A model generated the notes under the pieces. That model had not been told where the DNA came from. It searched no databases and saw only the letters and a program-made list of their open reading frames with translations. DNA of 64,000 nucleotides from positions 186,001 to 250,000 of the forward strand of contig NZ_JAODUA010000009.1 in NCBI RefSeq assembly GCF_025399895.1. The letters run 5' to 3'. A program made the position numbers and the translations under genes. Positions within the stretch are counted from its first letter, which is position 1; the number at the start of each line of letters is the position of its first letter. This DNA comes from Streptomyces sp. ASQP_92. Its GTDB lineage: Bacteria > Actinomycetota > Actinomycetes > Streptomycetales > Streptomycetaceae. Positions 8,472 to 18,235 of this stretch are shown here, in pieces.

Positions 8472-9074
8472 ATGTCAACCATCCGCCTCCTCGTCCTCGG
8501 TTCGGTACGCGGGCACGGCCGGGCGCACGGCTATCAGGTGCGGAGCGACCTGGAGTACTGGGGAGCCCATGAGTGGTCCAACGCCAAGCCCGGGTCGATC
8601 TACCACGCACTCAAGCAGATGGCGAAGCAGGGCGTGCTGCTGGCCCACGAGGTGGCGCCCAGCACTGCGGGCGGGCCGCCGCGCACCGAGTACGAGCTGA
8701 CGGAGGCGGGCCGCGAGGAGTACTTCCGGCTGCTGCGCGAGGCGCTGTCCTCGTACGACCAGAAACTGGACGCGCTCTCCGCGGCGCTCGGCTTCATGGT
8801 GGACCTGCCGCGCGCGGAGGTCCTTGCGCTGCTGCGTGACCGGCTGGACCGGTTGGCGCGGTGGCGGGGGTCGGTGACGGAGTACTACCTCGCGGGGGCG
8901 GAGCCGGAGCGGTACGGGCACATTGGGGAGATCATGAAGATGTGGGTGCACTCCTCGGATGCGGGGGCGGAGTGGACGCGGGGGTTGATCGGGCGGATCG
9001 AGGGTGGGGCGTATGTCTTCGCGGGGGAGGGTGATTCCCCCACCCCGCCCCTTCCCGAAACCCTCCGGGGGTAA
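8472..9074 (+). CDS. PadR-family transcriptional regulator
   Basis: 200 residues. The N-terminal winged helix is of the PadR type: RGHGRAHGYQVRSDLEYW, then GSIYHALKQMAKQGVL, and the wing GGPPRTEYELTEAGREEYF. A C-terminal helical domain of about 100 residues probably binds effector and dimerises. PadR proteins are usually autoregulatory repressors of nearby exporter or stress genes; the target is not evident. A TANNNT hexamer 7 nt upstream and no ribosome binding site suggest leaderless expression. Confidence 0.88.
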   Translation: MSTIRLLVLGSVRGHGRAHGYQVRSDLEYWGAHEWSNAKPGSIYHALKQMAKQGVLLAHEVAPSTAGGPPRTEYELTEAGREEYFRLLREALSSYDQKLDALSAALGFMVDLPRAEVLALLRDRLDRLARWRGSVTEYYLAGAEPERYGHIGEIMKMWVHSSDAGAEWTRGLIGRIEGGAYVFAGEGDSPTPPLPETLRG

Positions 9075-9099
9075 CGGCCCCGGACGCGGTCCGTGCCCG

Positions 9100-9238
9100 C
9101 CTTCTGCGCAGTTCCCCGCGCCCCTTAGCGGTACTGGTGCTGGCCCGCATCGGGCATTTCAGCCCGTCCGGCGTTTGAGGACGAGCGCCCTTTAGGCGCG
9201 AACGGGGTCTGGGGCGGAGCCCCAGGGGGCCGGGGCCG
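9100..9238. repeat. Interspersed repeat cluster B
   Basis: One inverted type A unit (core near 9104-9123) is followed by one inverted type B unit whose hairpin GGGGCGGAGCCCC ends just before the glutamate decarboxylase stop codon. The cluster fills the convergent gap between the PadR and decarboxylase genes. Confidence 0.85.
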
Positions 9239-9239
9239 G

Positions 9240-10673
9240 TCAGTGGTGGAAGGCTGTGGACTCCGATTCGTCGCGGCCCAGGGGGGCGGACTGGCGGCGG
9301 AGTTCCGGCAGGAGGCGGCCCAGGTCCTCCAGGAGGAGGCCCGCCAGGTCGGAGGAGAAGCCGTTGCGGCAGACCACCCTCAGCACCGACAGGTCCTCCC
9401 GGTTCGCCGGGAAGGTGTAGGCGGGCACCAGCCAGCCCCGCTCGCGCAGCCGGCGCGACACGTCGAACACGTCGTACCGGCGCACCTCCGGCGTCGTGGT
9501 GAAGGCGAACACCGGCAACTCGTCGCCCCGGGTGAGGAGTTGGAAGTCCCCGAACGCCTCGATCCGCTCGGCGAGGCCCCGCGCGACGTCCCGGGCGGCC
9601 TGCTGCACCGCCCGGTAGCCCTCCCGTCCGAGCCGCAGGAAGGTGTAGTACTGCGCCACCACCTGCGCGCCCGGCCGCGAGAAGTTGAGCGCGAAGGTCG
9701 GCATGTCGCCGCCGAGGTAGTTCACCCGGAAGACCAGCTCCTCGGGGAGCTCGTCCGCCGTGCGCCACAGCGCCCACCCCACCCCGGGGTAGACGAGCCC
9801 GTACTTGTGCCCCGAGGTGTTGATGGAGGACACCCGCGGCAGCCGGAAGTCCCACACCAGGTCCTCGTCGAGGAAGGGTGCGACCATCGCCCCGGACGCC
9901 CCGTCGACATGGACGGGCACGTCCAGACCCGTACGCTCCTGCAAATCGTCGAGCGCCGAACACAGCGCGGCGATCGGCTCGTACGACCCGTCGAAGGTCG
10001 AGCCGAGCACCCCGACGACGCCGATCGTGTTCTCGTCGCACAGCGCGGCCGCGGCCTCGGGGTCGAGGTGGAAGCGGTCGCCCTCCATGGGCACTTGACG
10101 CGCCTCGACCTCCCAGAAGGTGCAGAACTTCTCCCAGCAGACCTGCACGTTGACGCCCATGACGAGGTTGGGGCGGGCCTCGCGGGAGGGGTAGCGGTCC
10201 GCGTTGCGCTTCATCCAGCGCCGCTTGAGAGCCATCCCGGCCAGCATGCAGGCCTCGCTGGACCCGGTCGTCGAGCAGCCGACGGCGGCGCCGGGGTCGG
10301 GCGCGTGCCACAGGTCGGCGAGCATGGCCACACAGCGCCGCTCCAGTTCGGCGGTGCGCGGGTACTCGTCCTTGTCGATCATGTTCTTGTCCCGGCACTC
10401 CGCCATGAGCACCCCGGCCTGCGGTTCCATCCAGGTGGTGACGAAGGTGGCCAGGTTGAGCCGGGCGTTGCCGTCGAGCATCAGCTCGTCGTGGACGAGC
10501 TGGTACGCGGTCGCCGGGGCGAGCGGCCGGTCGGGCAGCCGGTGCCGGGGCGGCGCGGAGGTCATGGAGCCGACCGGGTCGGCCTCCCCGAAGAAGGGGT
10601 TCAGGGCGAGCCGCGCGTACTCCTTCTCGTCGAGGTGCCGGTCCTTCTCGCTGCCGCCGCGGTGCAGTGCCAT
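9240..10673 (-). CDS. gadB: Glutamate decarboxylase
   Basis: 477 residues, the usual length for bacterial glutamate decarboxylase. This PLP enzyme converts L-glutamate to GABA and CO2, consuming a proton. Family motifs are clear: GCSTTGSSEACMLAG, VHVDGASGAMVAPF and the PLP-lysine motif INTSGHKYG (Lys290). The C-terminal part, LRVVCRNGFSSDLA, is also typical. It could serve acid resistance or a GABA shunt. No GABA antiporter gene is nearby. The stop abuts a type B repeat. The paralogue letter is not certain. Confidence 0.92.
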   Translation of the reverse strand: MALHRGGSEKDRHLDEKEYARLALNPFFGEADPVGSMTSAPPRHRLPDRPLAPATAYQLVHDELMLDGNARLNLATFVTTWMEPQAGVLMAECRDKNMIDKDEYPRTAELERRCVAMLADLWHAPDPGAAVGCSTTGSSEACMLAGMALKRRWMKRNADRYPSREARPNLVMGVNVQVCWEKFCTFWEVEARQVPMEGDRFHLDPEAAAALCDENTIGVVGVLGSTFDGSYEPIAALCSALDDLQERTGLDVPVHVDGASGAMVAPFLDEDLVWDFRLPRVSSINTSGHKYGLVYPGVGWALWRTADELPEELVFRVNYLGGDMPTFALNFSRPGAQVVAQYYTFLRLGREGYRAVQQAARDVARGLAERIEAFGDFQLLTRGDELPVFAFTTTPEVRRYDVFDVSRRLRERGWLVPAYTFPANREDLSVLRVVCRNGFSSDLAGLLLEDLGRLLPELRRQSAPLGRDESESTAFHH

Positions 10674-10717
10674 GGGACGTCAACAACCTTTCAGCAGGCG
10701 GGAGTTGGGGGGTGCGG

Positions 10718-11083
10718 TCAGGCGCGGGTGAGGACCACCGCGGTTCCGTACGCGCAGACCTCCGTCCCCACGTCCGCCGCCTCCGTCACGTCGAACCGCA
10801 TCATCAGGACCGCGTTCGCGCCCCGGGCCTTCGCCTGGGCCACCAGCCGTTCCATCGCCTGGTTGCGGGTCTCGACCAGCGTCTTGGTGAGGCCCTTCAG
10901 CTCGCCGCCGATCATCGACTTGAGGCCTGCGCCGATCTGGCTGCCCAGGTGGCGGGAGCGCACGGTCAGCCCGAAGACCTCGCCGATGACCTGTTGCACG
11001 GTGTAGCCGGGTACGTCGTTGGTGGTCACGACCAGCACGTCCGACTGCGGAGTCTGTCCGCCGCCGTACTCCTCGATGCCCAT
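10718..11083 (-). CDS. YbjQ/DUF74-like heavy-metal-binding domain protein
   Basis: 121 residues. The core matches the YbjQ (DUF74) family: VTTNDVPGYTVQQVIGEVFGLTVRSR, partly shown, then ARGANAVLMMRFDV and VCAYGTAVVL. Members form pentamers and are described as putative heavy-metal-binding proteins, with no clear function. The ATG at 11083 is chosen because the conserved domain begins shortly after it; the open frame extends upstream to 11203 with unrelated Arg-rich sequence. It is divergent from the DedA gene. Confidence 0.85.
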   Translation of the reverse strand: MGIEEYGGGQTPQSDVLVVTTNDVPGYTVQQVIGEVFGLTVRSRHLGSQIGAGLKSMIGGELKGLTKTLVETRNQAMERLVAQAKARGANAVLMMRFDVTEAADVGTEVCAYGTAVVLTRA

Positions 11084-11220
11084 GGGGTTCGCCTTCCGTC
11101 GGGCCTTGTCGGCTCTCCCCAGCCTGCCCCTGGAACCACGCTTCCGCGCGTTACGTTGATAACTTTGGCTGCCGATGGCGGACAGCCCGTCCGACACCCA
11201 CACCCAGGAGCCCGGTACCC

Positions 11221-11913
11221 GTGACTTCCCTCGCCCTCGGACCGAGCTGGCTGGACCCCGACTATCTGCTGGGCACCTTCGGCCTCGCCGGACTGCTGAT
11301 CATCGTCTTCGCCGAGTCGGGGCTGCTCATCGGCTTCTTCCTGCCCGGTGACTCGCTCCTGTTCACCACCGGCCTTCTGGTCACCACCGGCAAGCTGGAC
11401 ACCCCGCTGTGGCTGGTGTGCGTCCTCGTGGTGCTCGCCGCGGTCCTCGGCGACCAGGTGGGCTATCTGTTCGGCAAGAAGGTGGGCCCCTCCCTCTTCA
11501 CCCGGCCCGACTCCCGGCTCTTCAAGCAGGAGAACGTGGAGAAGGCCCACGAGTTCTTCGAGAAGTACGGGCCGAAGTCGCTGGTGCTGGCCCGCTTCGT
11601 GCCGATCGTGCGGACGTTCACGCCGATCATCGCGGGCGTCAGCGGAATGAACTACCGCTCGTTCGTGACCTTCAACGTCATCGGCGGCACCCTGTGGGGC
11701 GCGGGCGTCACGCTGCTCGGCGCGTCGCTCGGCAATGTGGAGTTCGTGCACAAGCACATCGAGCTGATGCTCGTGGCGATCGTGCTCATCTCGGTCGTGC
11801 CGATCGCCATCGAGTTCCTGCGGGCCCGCTCCAAGGCGAAGAAGAACCCGCCGGTGTCCGAGGGCCCCGGCGGCCAGGCCACCCAGCGCGGCGGGCGGCA
11901 CGCCAAGCGCTGA
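11221..11913 (+). CDS. DedA-family membrane protein
   Basis: 230 residues, GTG start. It has the DedA/SNARE-associated (VTT) fold: GLLIGFFLPGDSLLF near residue 45, then YFGK-like YLFGKKVG, and the signature FVPIVRTFTPIIAGVSGM with conserved Arg and Pro residues. DedA proteins are membrane proteins needed for envelope homeostasis; some flip undecaprenyl phosphate or phosphatidylethanolamine. The C-terminal tail is basic and cytoplasmic. It ends 7 bp from the convergent ThrE-like gene. Confidence 0.88.
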   Translation: MTSLALGPSWLDPDYLLGTFGLAGLLIIVFAESGLLIGFFLPGDSLLFTTGLLVTTGKLDTPLWLVCVLVVLAAVLGDQVGYLFGKKVGPSLFTRPDSRLFKQENVEKAHEFFEKYGPKSLVLARFVPIVRTFTPIIAGVSGMNYRSFVTFNVIGGTLWGAGVTLLGASLGNVEFVHKHIELMLVAIVLISVVPIAIEFLRARSKAKKNPPVSEGPGGQATQRGGRHAKR

Positions 11914-11919
11914 GCCCGG

Positions 11920-13566
11920 TCAGAAGCCGCGGGTCCGCTTCGCGGCGGCGCGGCCCGCGCCGGGTGCCCGCAGGAACAGGCGGGCGATCTCGTTTCCGAG
12001 GTTCACGCCGATCGCGATGGCCAGGGCGAGCGCCGCCGCCTTGGCCAGGGAGGTGACGCCCTGGTTGAGGTGGTTCTGGGCGATCGCCAGGACGCCGAAG
12101 TACGTGGCGCTACCCGGCAGCAGCGGGCCGATCGCGGCGGTCACGTACAGCAGCGCCGAGGTGTTCCAGTACCGCGAGAGCAACTGGCCGAACAGGCCGA
12201 CCAGGCCGGCCGCGACGGCCGTCGCCATGATCGGGGAGCCCCCCGCGGTGACCGCGATCGCGGCGTACACCACCCAGGCGACACCGCCGTTCGCGGCCAC
12301 GATCAGCACGGTGGAACGGTCCTGCTGGAGCAGGACCGCGAAGGTCAGACAGAGCACGATCGAGGCGAGGGTCTGCACGATCGGCTGGTCCTTGGGCTGG
12401 AAGATGCCCTCCGGATTGAGCTGTGCGTCGATCTGGAGCCCGCCGTACAGGACGGTCAGGACACCGACGACGATCGCGACGAAGAAGTACCCCACTTCGA
12501 GCAGCCGGGCCGCCGCGGTGACGTAGAAGCCGGTCAGGCCGTCCTGGACGGCGGCCACCAGGGCCCGCCCGGGGATCAGGGCGAACAGGCCACCGGTGAT
12601 GACCGCGGACGCGCTGAGGTCCCACTGGAGCAGGCTGAGGGCCACGCCCATCGCCGCGGGCGGCATCGCGGCCACGGCGAACTGGTAGAACTCCGGCAGG
12701 CCGCGGGAGGCGCACAGCCAGGCGAGACGGTCGCCGAGGACCGCGCCGACCGCCGCCACCAGGAACACGGTGATGCCGCCGCCGAGCAGCACGGAGGCCG
12801 CCCCGGCGAGCAGCCCGCAGGCGGTGGTGAGGACCCACCCCGGGTAGGGGTGGCGGTTGCGGCGGATCTCCGCGAGGCGCCGGTAGGCCTCTTCGAGCGA
12901 GACCTCGTGCTCCTCGCTGGTCATGTCCGTCACGAGCCGGTGCACGGCGGCGAGGCGGGTGTAGTCGGTGCCGCGGCGGCGCACGGTGCGGTTGGCGGTC
13001 ACCGGGTCGTCCACGAGGGAGGGCTGGTGGGTGATGGCCAGCATGGTGAAGGTGACCGTCGGCTCGCAGCGGTCCAGGCCGTAACTGCGGCAGATCGCGA
13101 ACATCGCGGCCTCGACGTCCTCGGCGCCCTCGCCGCCCGCGAGCAGCAGCTCGCCGATACGCAGCGTCAGGTCGAGGACGCGGGGCACCGCCGGGCCCGC
13201 GTCGTCGTGCTTCTGGATCGGCTCGGCCACCGGCCGGTCGCCGACCGGCATGCGCAGCATGGTGCGCATCCGGTCCTGCCAGGGCGCGTCCTTGGACAGT
13301 CGCACGAGCGGCATGGACCCGGTGGTGGCCATCGGGTTCGGCTCGCGCGCGGTGTAGGCGCTGGGCGGGGTGAACGCGGAGGCCGGCTGTTCGGCGGGGG
13401 CCTCGATCACCGGGGTGGCAAGCCCCGCGGGGAGGGCGAACTCGGAGGTCGGGGACTCCTCCTCGGGCACCTGCGGCTGCTCCACGCCCTCGGGGGGCGT
13501 GAAGGCGCTGCGCGCTTCGTCGGACTGCGGCTTGCGGTCCTCGATCACATCGTGCTGCTCGGCCAT
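11920..13566 (-). CDS. Threonine/serine exporter family protein (ThrE-like)
   Basis: 548 residues. An acidic, Pro-rich N-terminal region of about 120 residues precedes a DUF1212 domain (LDLTLRIGELLLAGGEGAEDVEAAM, partly shown, then YGLDRCEPTVTFT) and about ten hydrophobic segments from residue 255 onward. The family includes Corynebacterium ThrE, an exporter of L-threonine and L-serine. The ATG at 13566 is preferred over GTG at 13569 because GAGGGG then has 6-nt spacing. It follows the pyrophosphatase gene, from which a very strong terminator separates it. Confidence 0.85.
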   Translation of the reverse strand: MAEQHDVIEDRKPQSDEARSAFTPPEGVEQPQVPEEESPTSEFALPAGLATPVIEAPAEQPASAFTPPSAYTAREPNPMATTGSMPLVRLSKDAPWQDRMRTMLRMPVGDRPVAEPIQKHDDAGPAVPRVLDLTLRIGELLLAGGEGAEDVEAAMFAICRSYGLDRCEPTVTFTMLAITHQPSLVDDPVTANRTVRRRGTDYTRLAAVHRLVTDMTSEEHEVSLEEAYRRLAEIRRNRHPYPGWVLTTACGLLAGAASVLLGGGITVFLVAAVGAVLGDRLAWLCASRGLPEFYQFAVAAMPPAAMGVALSLLQWDLSASAVITGGLFALIPGRALVAAVQDGLTGFYVTAAARLLEVGYFFVAIVVGVLTVLYGGLQIDAQLNPEGIFQPKDQPIVQTLASIVLCLTFAVLLQQDRSTVLIVAANGGVAWVVYAAIAVTAGGSPIMATAVAAGLVGLFGQLLSRYWNTSALLYVTAAIGPLLPGSATYFGVLAIAQNHLNQGVTSLAKAAALALAIAIGVNLGNEIARLFLRAPGAGRAAAKRTRGF

Positions 13567-13632
13567 CACTGGCCCCTCGCCTCCCTCCGGCCGCTTGCGT
13601 GCGTCTGCCCAGTATGTGGGTGGTCATGAGCT

Positions 13633-13683
13633 GGTACGACTGCGGGCGGCGCACCCCGTAGGTGCACCGCCCGCAGTCGTACC
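13633..13683 (-). terminator. Strong terminator of ppa
   Basis: Perfect 17-bp inverted repeat, GGTACGACTGCGGGCGG and its complement, with GCACC/GGTGC pairing inside the loop. It lies 14 nt after the pyrophosphatase stop and insulates the downstream exporter gene. Confidence 0.8.
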
Positions 13684-13696
13684 GGAAGATCGCGCG

Positions 13697-14191
13697 TCAG
13701 TGCGCGCCGCCCTGCGCCTCGAGGCGCTTGTAGGAGGCCTCGACCTCGGCCTCGGCCTCGACGCGGCCCACCCAGTCGGCGCCCTCGACGGACTTGCCGG
13801 GCTCCAGGTCCTTGTAGACCTCGAAGAAGTGCTGGATCTCCAGGCGGTCGAACTCGGAGACGTGGTGGATGTCGCGCAGGTGCTCCACGCGCGGGTCGGA
13901 CGCCGGGACGCACAGCAGCTTGTCGTCGCCGCCGGCCTCGTCGGTCATCCGGAACATGCCGATCGCGCGGCACTTGATGACGCAGCCCGGGAAGGTCGGC
14001 TCGTCGAGCAGGACCAGGGCGTCCAGCGGGTCGCCGTCCTCGCCGAGGGTGTTCTCGACGAAGCCGTAGTCGGCCGGGTAGCTGGTCGAGGTGAAGAGTC
14101 GACGGTCCAGGCGGATCCGGCCGGTCTCGTGGTCGACCTCGTACTTGTTCCGCGATCCCTTCGGGATCTCGATGGTGACGTCGAACTCCAC
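13697..14191 (-). CDS. ppa: Inorganic pyrophosphatase
   Basis: 164 residues, family I soluble pyrophosphatase, which hydrolyses PPi to phosphate with Mg2+. It shows the active-site motif [14 protein letters not shown] and conserved segments [25 protein letters not shown] and [13 protein letters not shown]. The GTG at 14191 is chosen: it begins the conserved [12 protein letters not shown] and has GGAGGAGAG upstream. It is divergent from the PBP4 gene across about 90-130 bp and ends in a 17-bp-stem terminator. Confidence 0.95.
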   Translation of the reverse strand: MEFDVTIEIPKGSRNKYEVDHETGRIRLDRRLFTSTSYPADYGFVENTLGEDGDPLDALVLLDEPTFPGCVIKCRAIGMFRMTDEAGGDDKLLCVPASDPRVEHLRDIHHVSEFDRLEIQHFFEVYKDLEPGKSVEGADWVGRVEAEAEVEASYKRLEAQGGAH

Positions 14192-14324
14192 GGGTGGCTC
14201 TCCTCCATGATCAGCACATGCATCGGACGGGGCTGCGTCGGCTGCCGTGTACACGGCGGGACGCAGTTCTGGTGATTAAGTGTCCCTCACGCAGGTGTGT
14301 GATCGCGAAAGGGGCTGGTCCTCG

Positions 14325-15725
14325 GTGCCGAGGCCCAAGACATGGCAGCTCACAGCGGGTGCGGCGGCGGTCGGCCTGGCACTGTCGGCCGGGAGCGTGG
14401 CCCTGGCCGGACCGTGGGACTCAGGCCAGCGTACGGCCGAGCGGGAGCGGGCCGCATCGTGGGGCGCCAGGGGTGGCGCACATCACCAGAGCCCCATGGA
14501 TCCGGAGGCTCCGGCTCCGGCCCCGAGCGCGCCCGGCGTCCTCGCGGCCCTCGGTGTTCCCGGCGGCGCCCCGGTCCCCGCGTCCCTTCCCGCGGCCCTC
14601 GCCCCCCTGCTCGCCGACCCCGCGCTCGGTCCGCACCCGGCCGCCTCGGTCCTGGACACCGCCACCGGGCAGGAGGTGTACGGCGCCCGCGCGGACGCGC
14701 CCATGACGCCGGCCTCCACGGTCAAGATCGCCACCGCGGCCGCGGCCCTCACCGCGCTCCCGCCCGACCACCGCTTCACCACCACCGTGCTGGCCCCGGC
14801 CGGGGGTGGGGCGCTCACCCTCGTCGGTGGCGGCGACCCGACCCTGGACACGGCGCGGCTGGCCGCTCTCGCCGACGACACCGCCCGCGCCCTGCGCGCG
14901 CGCTCGGTCGGCTCCGTACAACTGGCGTACGACACCTCGCTGTTCAGCGGGTCCGCCGTCCATCCGATCGGGCCGAACGAGAACCTCGCGCCGGTCGTCG
15001 CCCTGATGACGGACGAGGGCCGCCAGGACGGCTCCGACAGCGGGCCCGCGGCCCGCACCGGCGACCCCGCGGGCGACACCGCGCGGGCCTTCGCCCGGCT
15101 CCTGCGCGCCCGCGGGCTGACGGTCGCCGACCCGGCGCCGGGGACCGGGCCCGCGGACGCCAAGGCCCTGGCGAGCACCCGGTCCGCGCCGCTGCCCGCG
15201 ATCGTCGAGCGGATGCTGACCAACAGCGACAACGACATCGCCGAGGCCCTGGGCCGCCAGACCGCGCTCGCCACCCACAAGCCCGGCAGCTTCGAGGGCG
15301 TGGCCGAGGCGGTGCCCGCCCAGCTCGCCAAGCTCCAACTCCCTTTGCACGGGAGCGTGTTCGCGGACGGCAGCGGGCTGGACCGGACCGACAAGGTCAC
15401 CGCGGGCCTGCTCACCCGGCTGCTGGCCAAGGCCGGCGAGCCCGGGCACCCCGAGCTGCGCCCGATCCTCACCGGCCTGCCGGTCGCCGGATTCACCGGC
15501 ACCCTCGGCACCCGCTACGGCACCGCCTCCGCCGCGACCGGCCTGGTCCGGGCGAAGACCGGCACGCTGGCGGGGGCCGGGGTCAACACGTTGGCCGGCA
15601 CCGTCGTGGGCGCGGACGGCCGGCTGCTGGCGTTCGCGTTCCTGTCCACCTCGGCGCCCGGCGCCGACCCGGCCCCCGCCCAACGGGCCCTGGACCGGCT
15701 CGCGACCCGCCTCCTGGAGCACTGA
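14325..15725 (+). CDS. dacB: D-alanyl-D-alanine carboxypeptidase/endopeptidase (PBP4 type)
   Basis: 466 residues of peptidase family S13 (class C PBP). The SxxK motif is in ASTVKIATA, the SxN motif in TNSDNDIAEALGR and the KTG motif in RAKTGTLAGAG. A hydrophobic N-terminal segment (WQLTAGAAAVGLALSAGS) is an export signal or anchor, followed by a Pro/Ala-rich linker. The enzyme trims or cleaves peptidoglycan stem peptides outside the membrane. The GTG at 14325 is chosen; a GTG at 14280 in the same frame would put 15 polar residues before the signal. It is divergent from ppa. Confidence 0.9.
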   Translation: MPRPKTWQLTAGAAAVGLALSAGSVALAGPWDSGQRTAERERAASWGARGGAHHQSPMDPEAPAPAPSAPGVLAALGVPGGAPVPASLPAALAPLLADPALGPHPAASVLDTATGQEVYGARADAPMTPASTVKIATAAAALTALPPDHRFTTTVLAPAGGGALTLVGGGDPTLDTARLAALADDTARALRARSVGSVQLAYDTSLFSGSAVHPIGPNENLAPVVALMTDEGRQDGSDSGPAARTGDPAGDTARAFARLLRARGLTVADPAPGTGPADAKALASTRSAPLPAIVERMLTNSDNDIAEALGRQTALATHKPGSFEGVAEAVPAQLAKLQLPLHGSVFADGSGLDRTDKVTAGLLTRLLAKAGEPGHPELRPILTGLPVAGFTGTLGTRYGTASAATGLVRAKTGTLAGAGVNTLAGTVVGADGRLLAFAFLSTSAPGADPAPAQRALDRLATRLLEH

Positions 15726-15762
15726 GCGCCGCCGACCGGGTTCCCTTGCGGGGCCGACAACG

Positions 15763-15768
15763 TACGGT
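15763..15768 (+). promoter_or_regulatory. Probable -10 element, DUF2342 gene
   Basis: TACGGT (TANNNT) ends 6 nt before the ATG at 15775. No ribosome binding site is visible. Confidence 0.45.
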
Positions 15769-15774
15769 TGACGC

Positions 15775-16914
15775 ATGACTGGCATCGGCGGTGCAGGTAC
15801 CTCTGGGATGGTCGACTGGAACCTCGCGGTCGCGACCGCGACCCGACTGGTGCGGCCGGGCCCCGACGTGAGCCGTGACGAGGCGCGCGAAATCGTCGCC
15901 GAGCTCCGCCGGCACGCCAAGGCCGCCGAGGAACACGTACGGGCGTTCACCCGGATGATCCCGGAGGGCGTCGAACCCGAGGACACCCCGGTCCTGGTCG
16001 TGGACCGGGCCGGCTGGGTGAAGGCCAATGTGGCGGGCTTCCGCGAGGTGCTGCGGCCGCTGCTCGACAAGATGCAGGAGCGGCGCGGCGGCGGCCCCGG
16101 CGGTGCGGTGTTCGGCGCGGTCGGCGGCAAGGTGACCGGCGTCGAGCTGGGCATGCTGCTGAGCTTCCTGTCCTCGCGGGTGCTCGGCCAGTACGAGACC
16201 TTCGCGCCCGCGACCCGGGACCTTCCGGCGGCGCCCGGCGGCGGCGGACGGCTGCTCCTGGTGGCGCCCAACATCGTGCACGTGGAGCGCGAACTCGACG
16301 TCGACCCGCACGACTTCAGGCTCTGGGTGTGCCTGCACGAGGAGACCCACCGCACCCAGTTCACGGCCGTGCCCTGGCTGCGCGACCACCTGGAGGGCGA
16401 GATCCAGTCGTTCCTGGACGCGACCGAGGTCGACCCGATGAGCGTCCTTGAGCGGCTGCGCGAGGCGGCGCAGTCCCTGGCGGGAGGCCGGCCCGAGGGC
16501 GAGGAGGACGACGGCGGACGCTCCCTGGTGGAGCTGGTCCAGACCCCGGAGCAGCGCGAGATCCTCGGCCGGCTCACCGCCGTGATGTCCCTCCTGGAGG
16601 GGCACGCGGACTTCGTGATGGACGGGGTCGGCCCGCAGGTCGTGCCGTCGGTGCGCGAGATCCGCGAGAAGTTCAAGGAGCGCCGGGCCAAGGGCGCCTC
16701 CCGGCTCGACCAGGCGCTGCGCAAGCTGCTCGGCCTCGACGCGAAGATGCGCCAGTACCGCGACGGCGAGCGCTTCGTGCGGGCCGTGGTCGACGAGGTC
16801 GGCATGGACGGCTTCAACCGGGTGTGGACCTCTCCGAACACGCTTCCGACCAAGGCCGAGATCGCGAAGCCCGCGGACTGGGTCGCGCGGGTGCACCACC
16901 CCGCGGAGTCCTGA
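15775..16914 (+). CDS. DUF2342 zinc-dependent metalloprotease-like protein
   Basis: 379 residues of the DUF2342 family, sometimes labelled 'coenzyme F420 biosynthesis associated'. It carries a zincin-type HExxH motif in CLHEETHRTQF (His188 and His192), with a second conserved helix LLEGHADFVMDGVG. The family is widespread in Actinobacteria and lacks a proven substrate. The gene sits between dacB and tilS. A TANNNT hexamer 6 nt before the ATG suggests a leaderless transcript. Confidence 0.85.
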   Translation: MTGIGGAGTSGMVDWNLAVATATRLVRPGPDVSRDEAREIVAELRRHAKAAEEHVRAFTRMIPEGVEPEDTPVLVVDRAGWVKANVAGFREVLRPLLDKMQERRGGGPGGAVFGAVGGKVTGVELGMLLSFLSSRVLGQYETFAPATRDLPAAPGGGGRLLLVAPNIVHVERELDVDPHDFRLWVCLHEETHRTQFTAVPWLRDHLEGEIQSFLDATEVDPMSVLERLREAAQSLAGGRPEGEEDDGGRSLVELVQTPEQREILGRLTAVMSLLEGHADFVMDGVGPQVVPSVREIREKFKERRAKGASRLDQALRKLLGLDAKMRQYRDGERFVRAVVDEVGMDGFNRVWTSPNTLPTKAEIAKPADWVARVHHPAES

Positions 16915-17113
16915 CCCGAAGCCGCCGGTGGGCGGGTGTCAACGCGGGAATCACCCATCCGAGGGACCGTGGCGCATGGGTAGGCGTGCAATGCTCGGGT
17001 AACGGCTCTGTTCTGTCACCATCTACGCACTCTGTGTGACTGAACGGCCCTCCTGCTCCCCCCGCTTCCTCTCCGCGCCAGAGGCACCCCAACTTCACCG
17101 AAGGGCACCGGAC

Positions 17114-18175
17114 ATGGGTCCCCATCCTGCGGTCGCAGCGATACGCCTGGCGGTTCGCCGCGTACTCCACGACGTACTGAACGAACACTCCCGCGACCAC
17201 GAGGCCGCCGCCGTGACCGCGGGGGCCCCCGCCGGCCCCGGGACCGGCGCGCGCACCGCGCCCGAGCCCCTCGTCCTGGTGGCCTGCTCCGGCGGCGCCG
17301 ACTCCATGGCGCTCGCCTCCGCCCTCGCCTTCGAATCCCGCAAGCTCTCGCTGCGCGCCGGCGGCATCACCGTCGACCACGGCCTCCAGCACGGGTCCGA
17401 CCTGCGGGCCGCCGAGGTCGTCTCGCGGATGACCGGCCTTGGCCTGGAGCCCGCCGAGTCCATCGCCGTCCAGGTGGGCCGCGAGGGAGGCCCCGAGGCC
17501 GCCGCCCGGGACGCCCGCTACGCGGCGCTGGACGCCGCGGCCGAGCGCCACGGCGCCGCCGCGATCCTGCTCGGCCACACCCGTGACGACCAGGCCGAGA
17601 CCGTGCTGCTCGGCCTCGCCCGGGGCTCCGGTACGCGCTCCCTGTCCGGCATGGCCGCCGTCTCGGGGGCGGCGGGCCGCTACCGGCGCCCCTTCCTGGA
17701 GCTCGACCGCCAGACCGCGCGCAAGGCCTGCATGGTCCAGTCGCTGCCCGTCTGGGACGACCCGCACAACGCCGACCCCGCCTACACCCGCTCCCGGCTG
17801 CGCCAGGAGGGGCTGCCCGCCCTGGAGAAGGCGCTCGGCAAGGGCGTCGTCGAGGCCCTGGCCCGCACCGCCCAGCTCTCCCGCGACGACGCCGACGCCC
17901 TGGACGCCTGGGCCCTCCAGGCGGACGCGACGGTGCGGGACGACGCCGGGCTCCTGGAGTGCGCGAAGCTCTTCGCGCTGCCGCCCGCCGTGCGCCGCCG
18001 CATCGTGCGCCGGGAGGTCATCGGGGCGGGCGCGCCCGCCGGTTCGCTCTTCGCCCGCCATGTCGAGGAGGTCGACAAGCTGATCACGAGCTGGCGCGGG
18101 CAGCGGGCGATCAATCTCCCGGGCCGCGTCGTCGCGCGTCGGCAGGGTGGCAGACTGGTGATTCGGCAGAGCTGA
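17114..18175 (+). CDS. tilS: tRNA(Ile)-lysidine synthetase
   Basis: 353 residues. The N-terminal PP-loop ATPase motif [10 protein letters not shown] (residues 59-68) is followed by [24 protein letters not shown] and [10 protein letters not shown], all typical of TilS. The enzyme attaches lysine to C34 of tRNA-Ile(CAU) so that it reads AUA. The ATG at 17114 has GAAGGG upstream; an in-frame start at 17036 would add a poor extension. It lies directly upstream of hpt, the common tilS-hpt-ftsH order. Confidence 0.95.
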   Translation: MGPHPAVAAIRLAVRRVLHDVLNEHSRDHEAAAVTAGAPAGPGTGARTAPEPLVLVACSGGADSMALASALAFESRKLSLRAGGITVDHGLQHGSDLRAAEVVSRMTGLGLEPAESIAVQVGREGGPEAAARDARYAALDAAAERHGAAAILLGHTRDDQAETVLLGLARGSGTRSLSGMAAVSGAAGRYRRPFLELDRQTARKACMVQSLPVWDDPHNADPAYTRSRLRQEGLPALEKALGKGVVEALARTAQLSRDDADALDAWALQADATVRDDAGLLECAKLFALPPAVRRRIVRREVIGAGAPAGSLFARHVEEVDKLITSWRGQRAINLPGRVVARRQGGRLVIRQS

Positions 18176-18235
18176 GCTCACGCACGTACTCGGCTCCCGC
18201 ACGGACAACAGAAACCCCCCAAGAAAGCGGCCCGG

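Noticed and set aside
9243-11006. 587-codon plus-strand open frame antisense to glutamate decarboxylase
   Set aside because: Its translation has no domain features, while the minus strand encodes a complete decarboxylase with PLP motifs.
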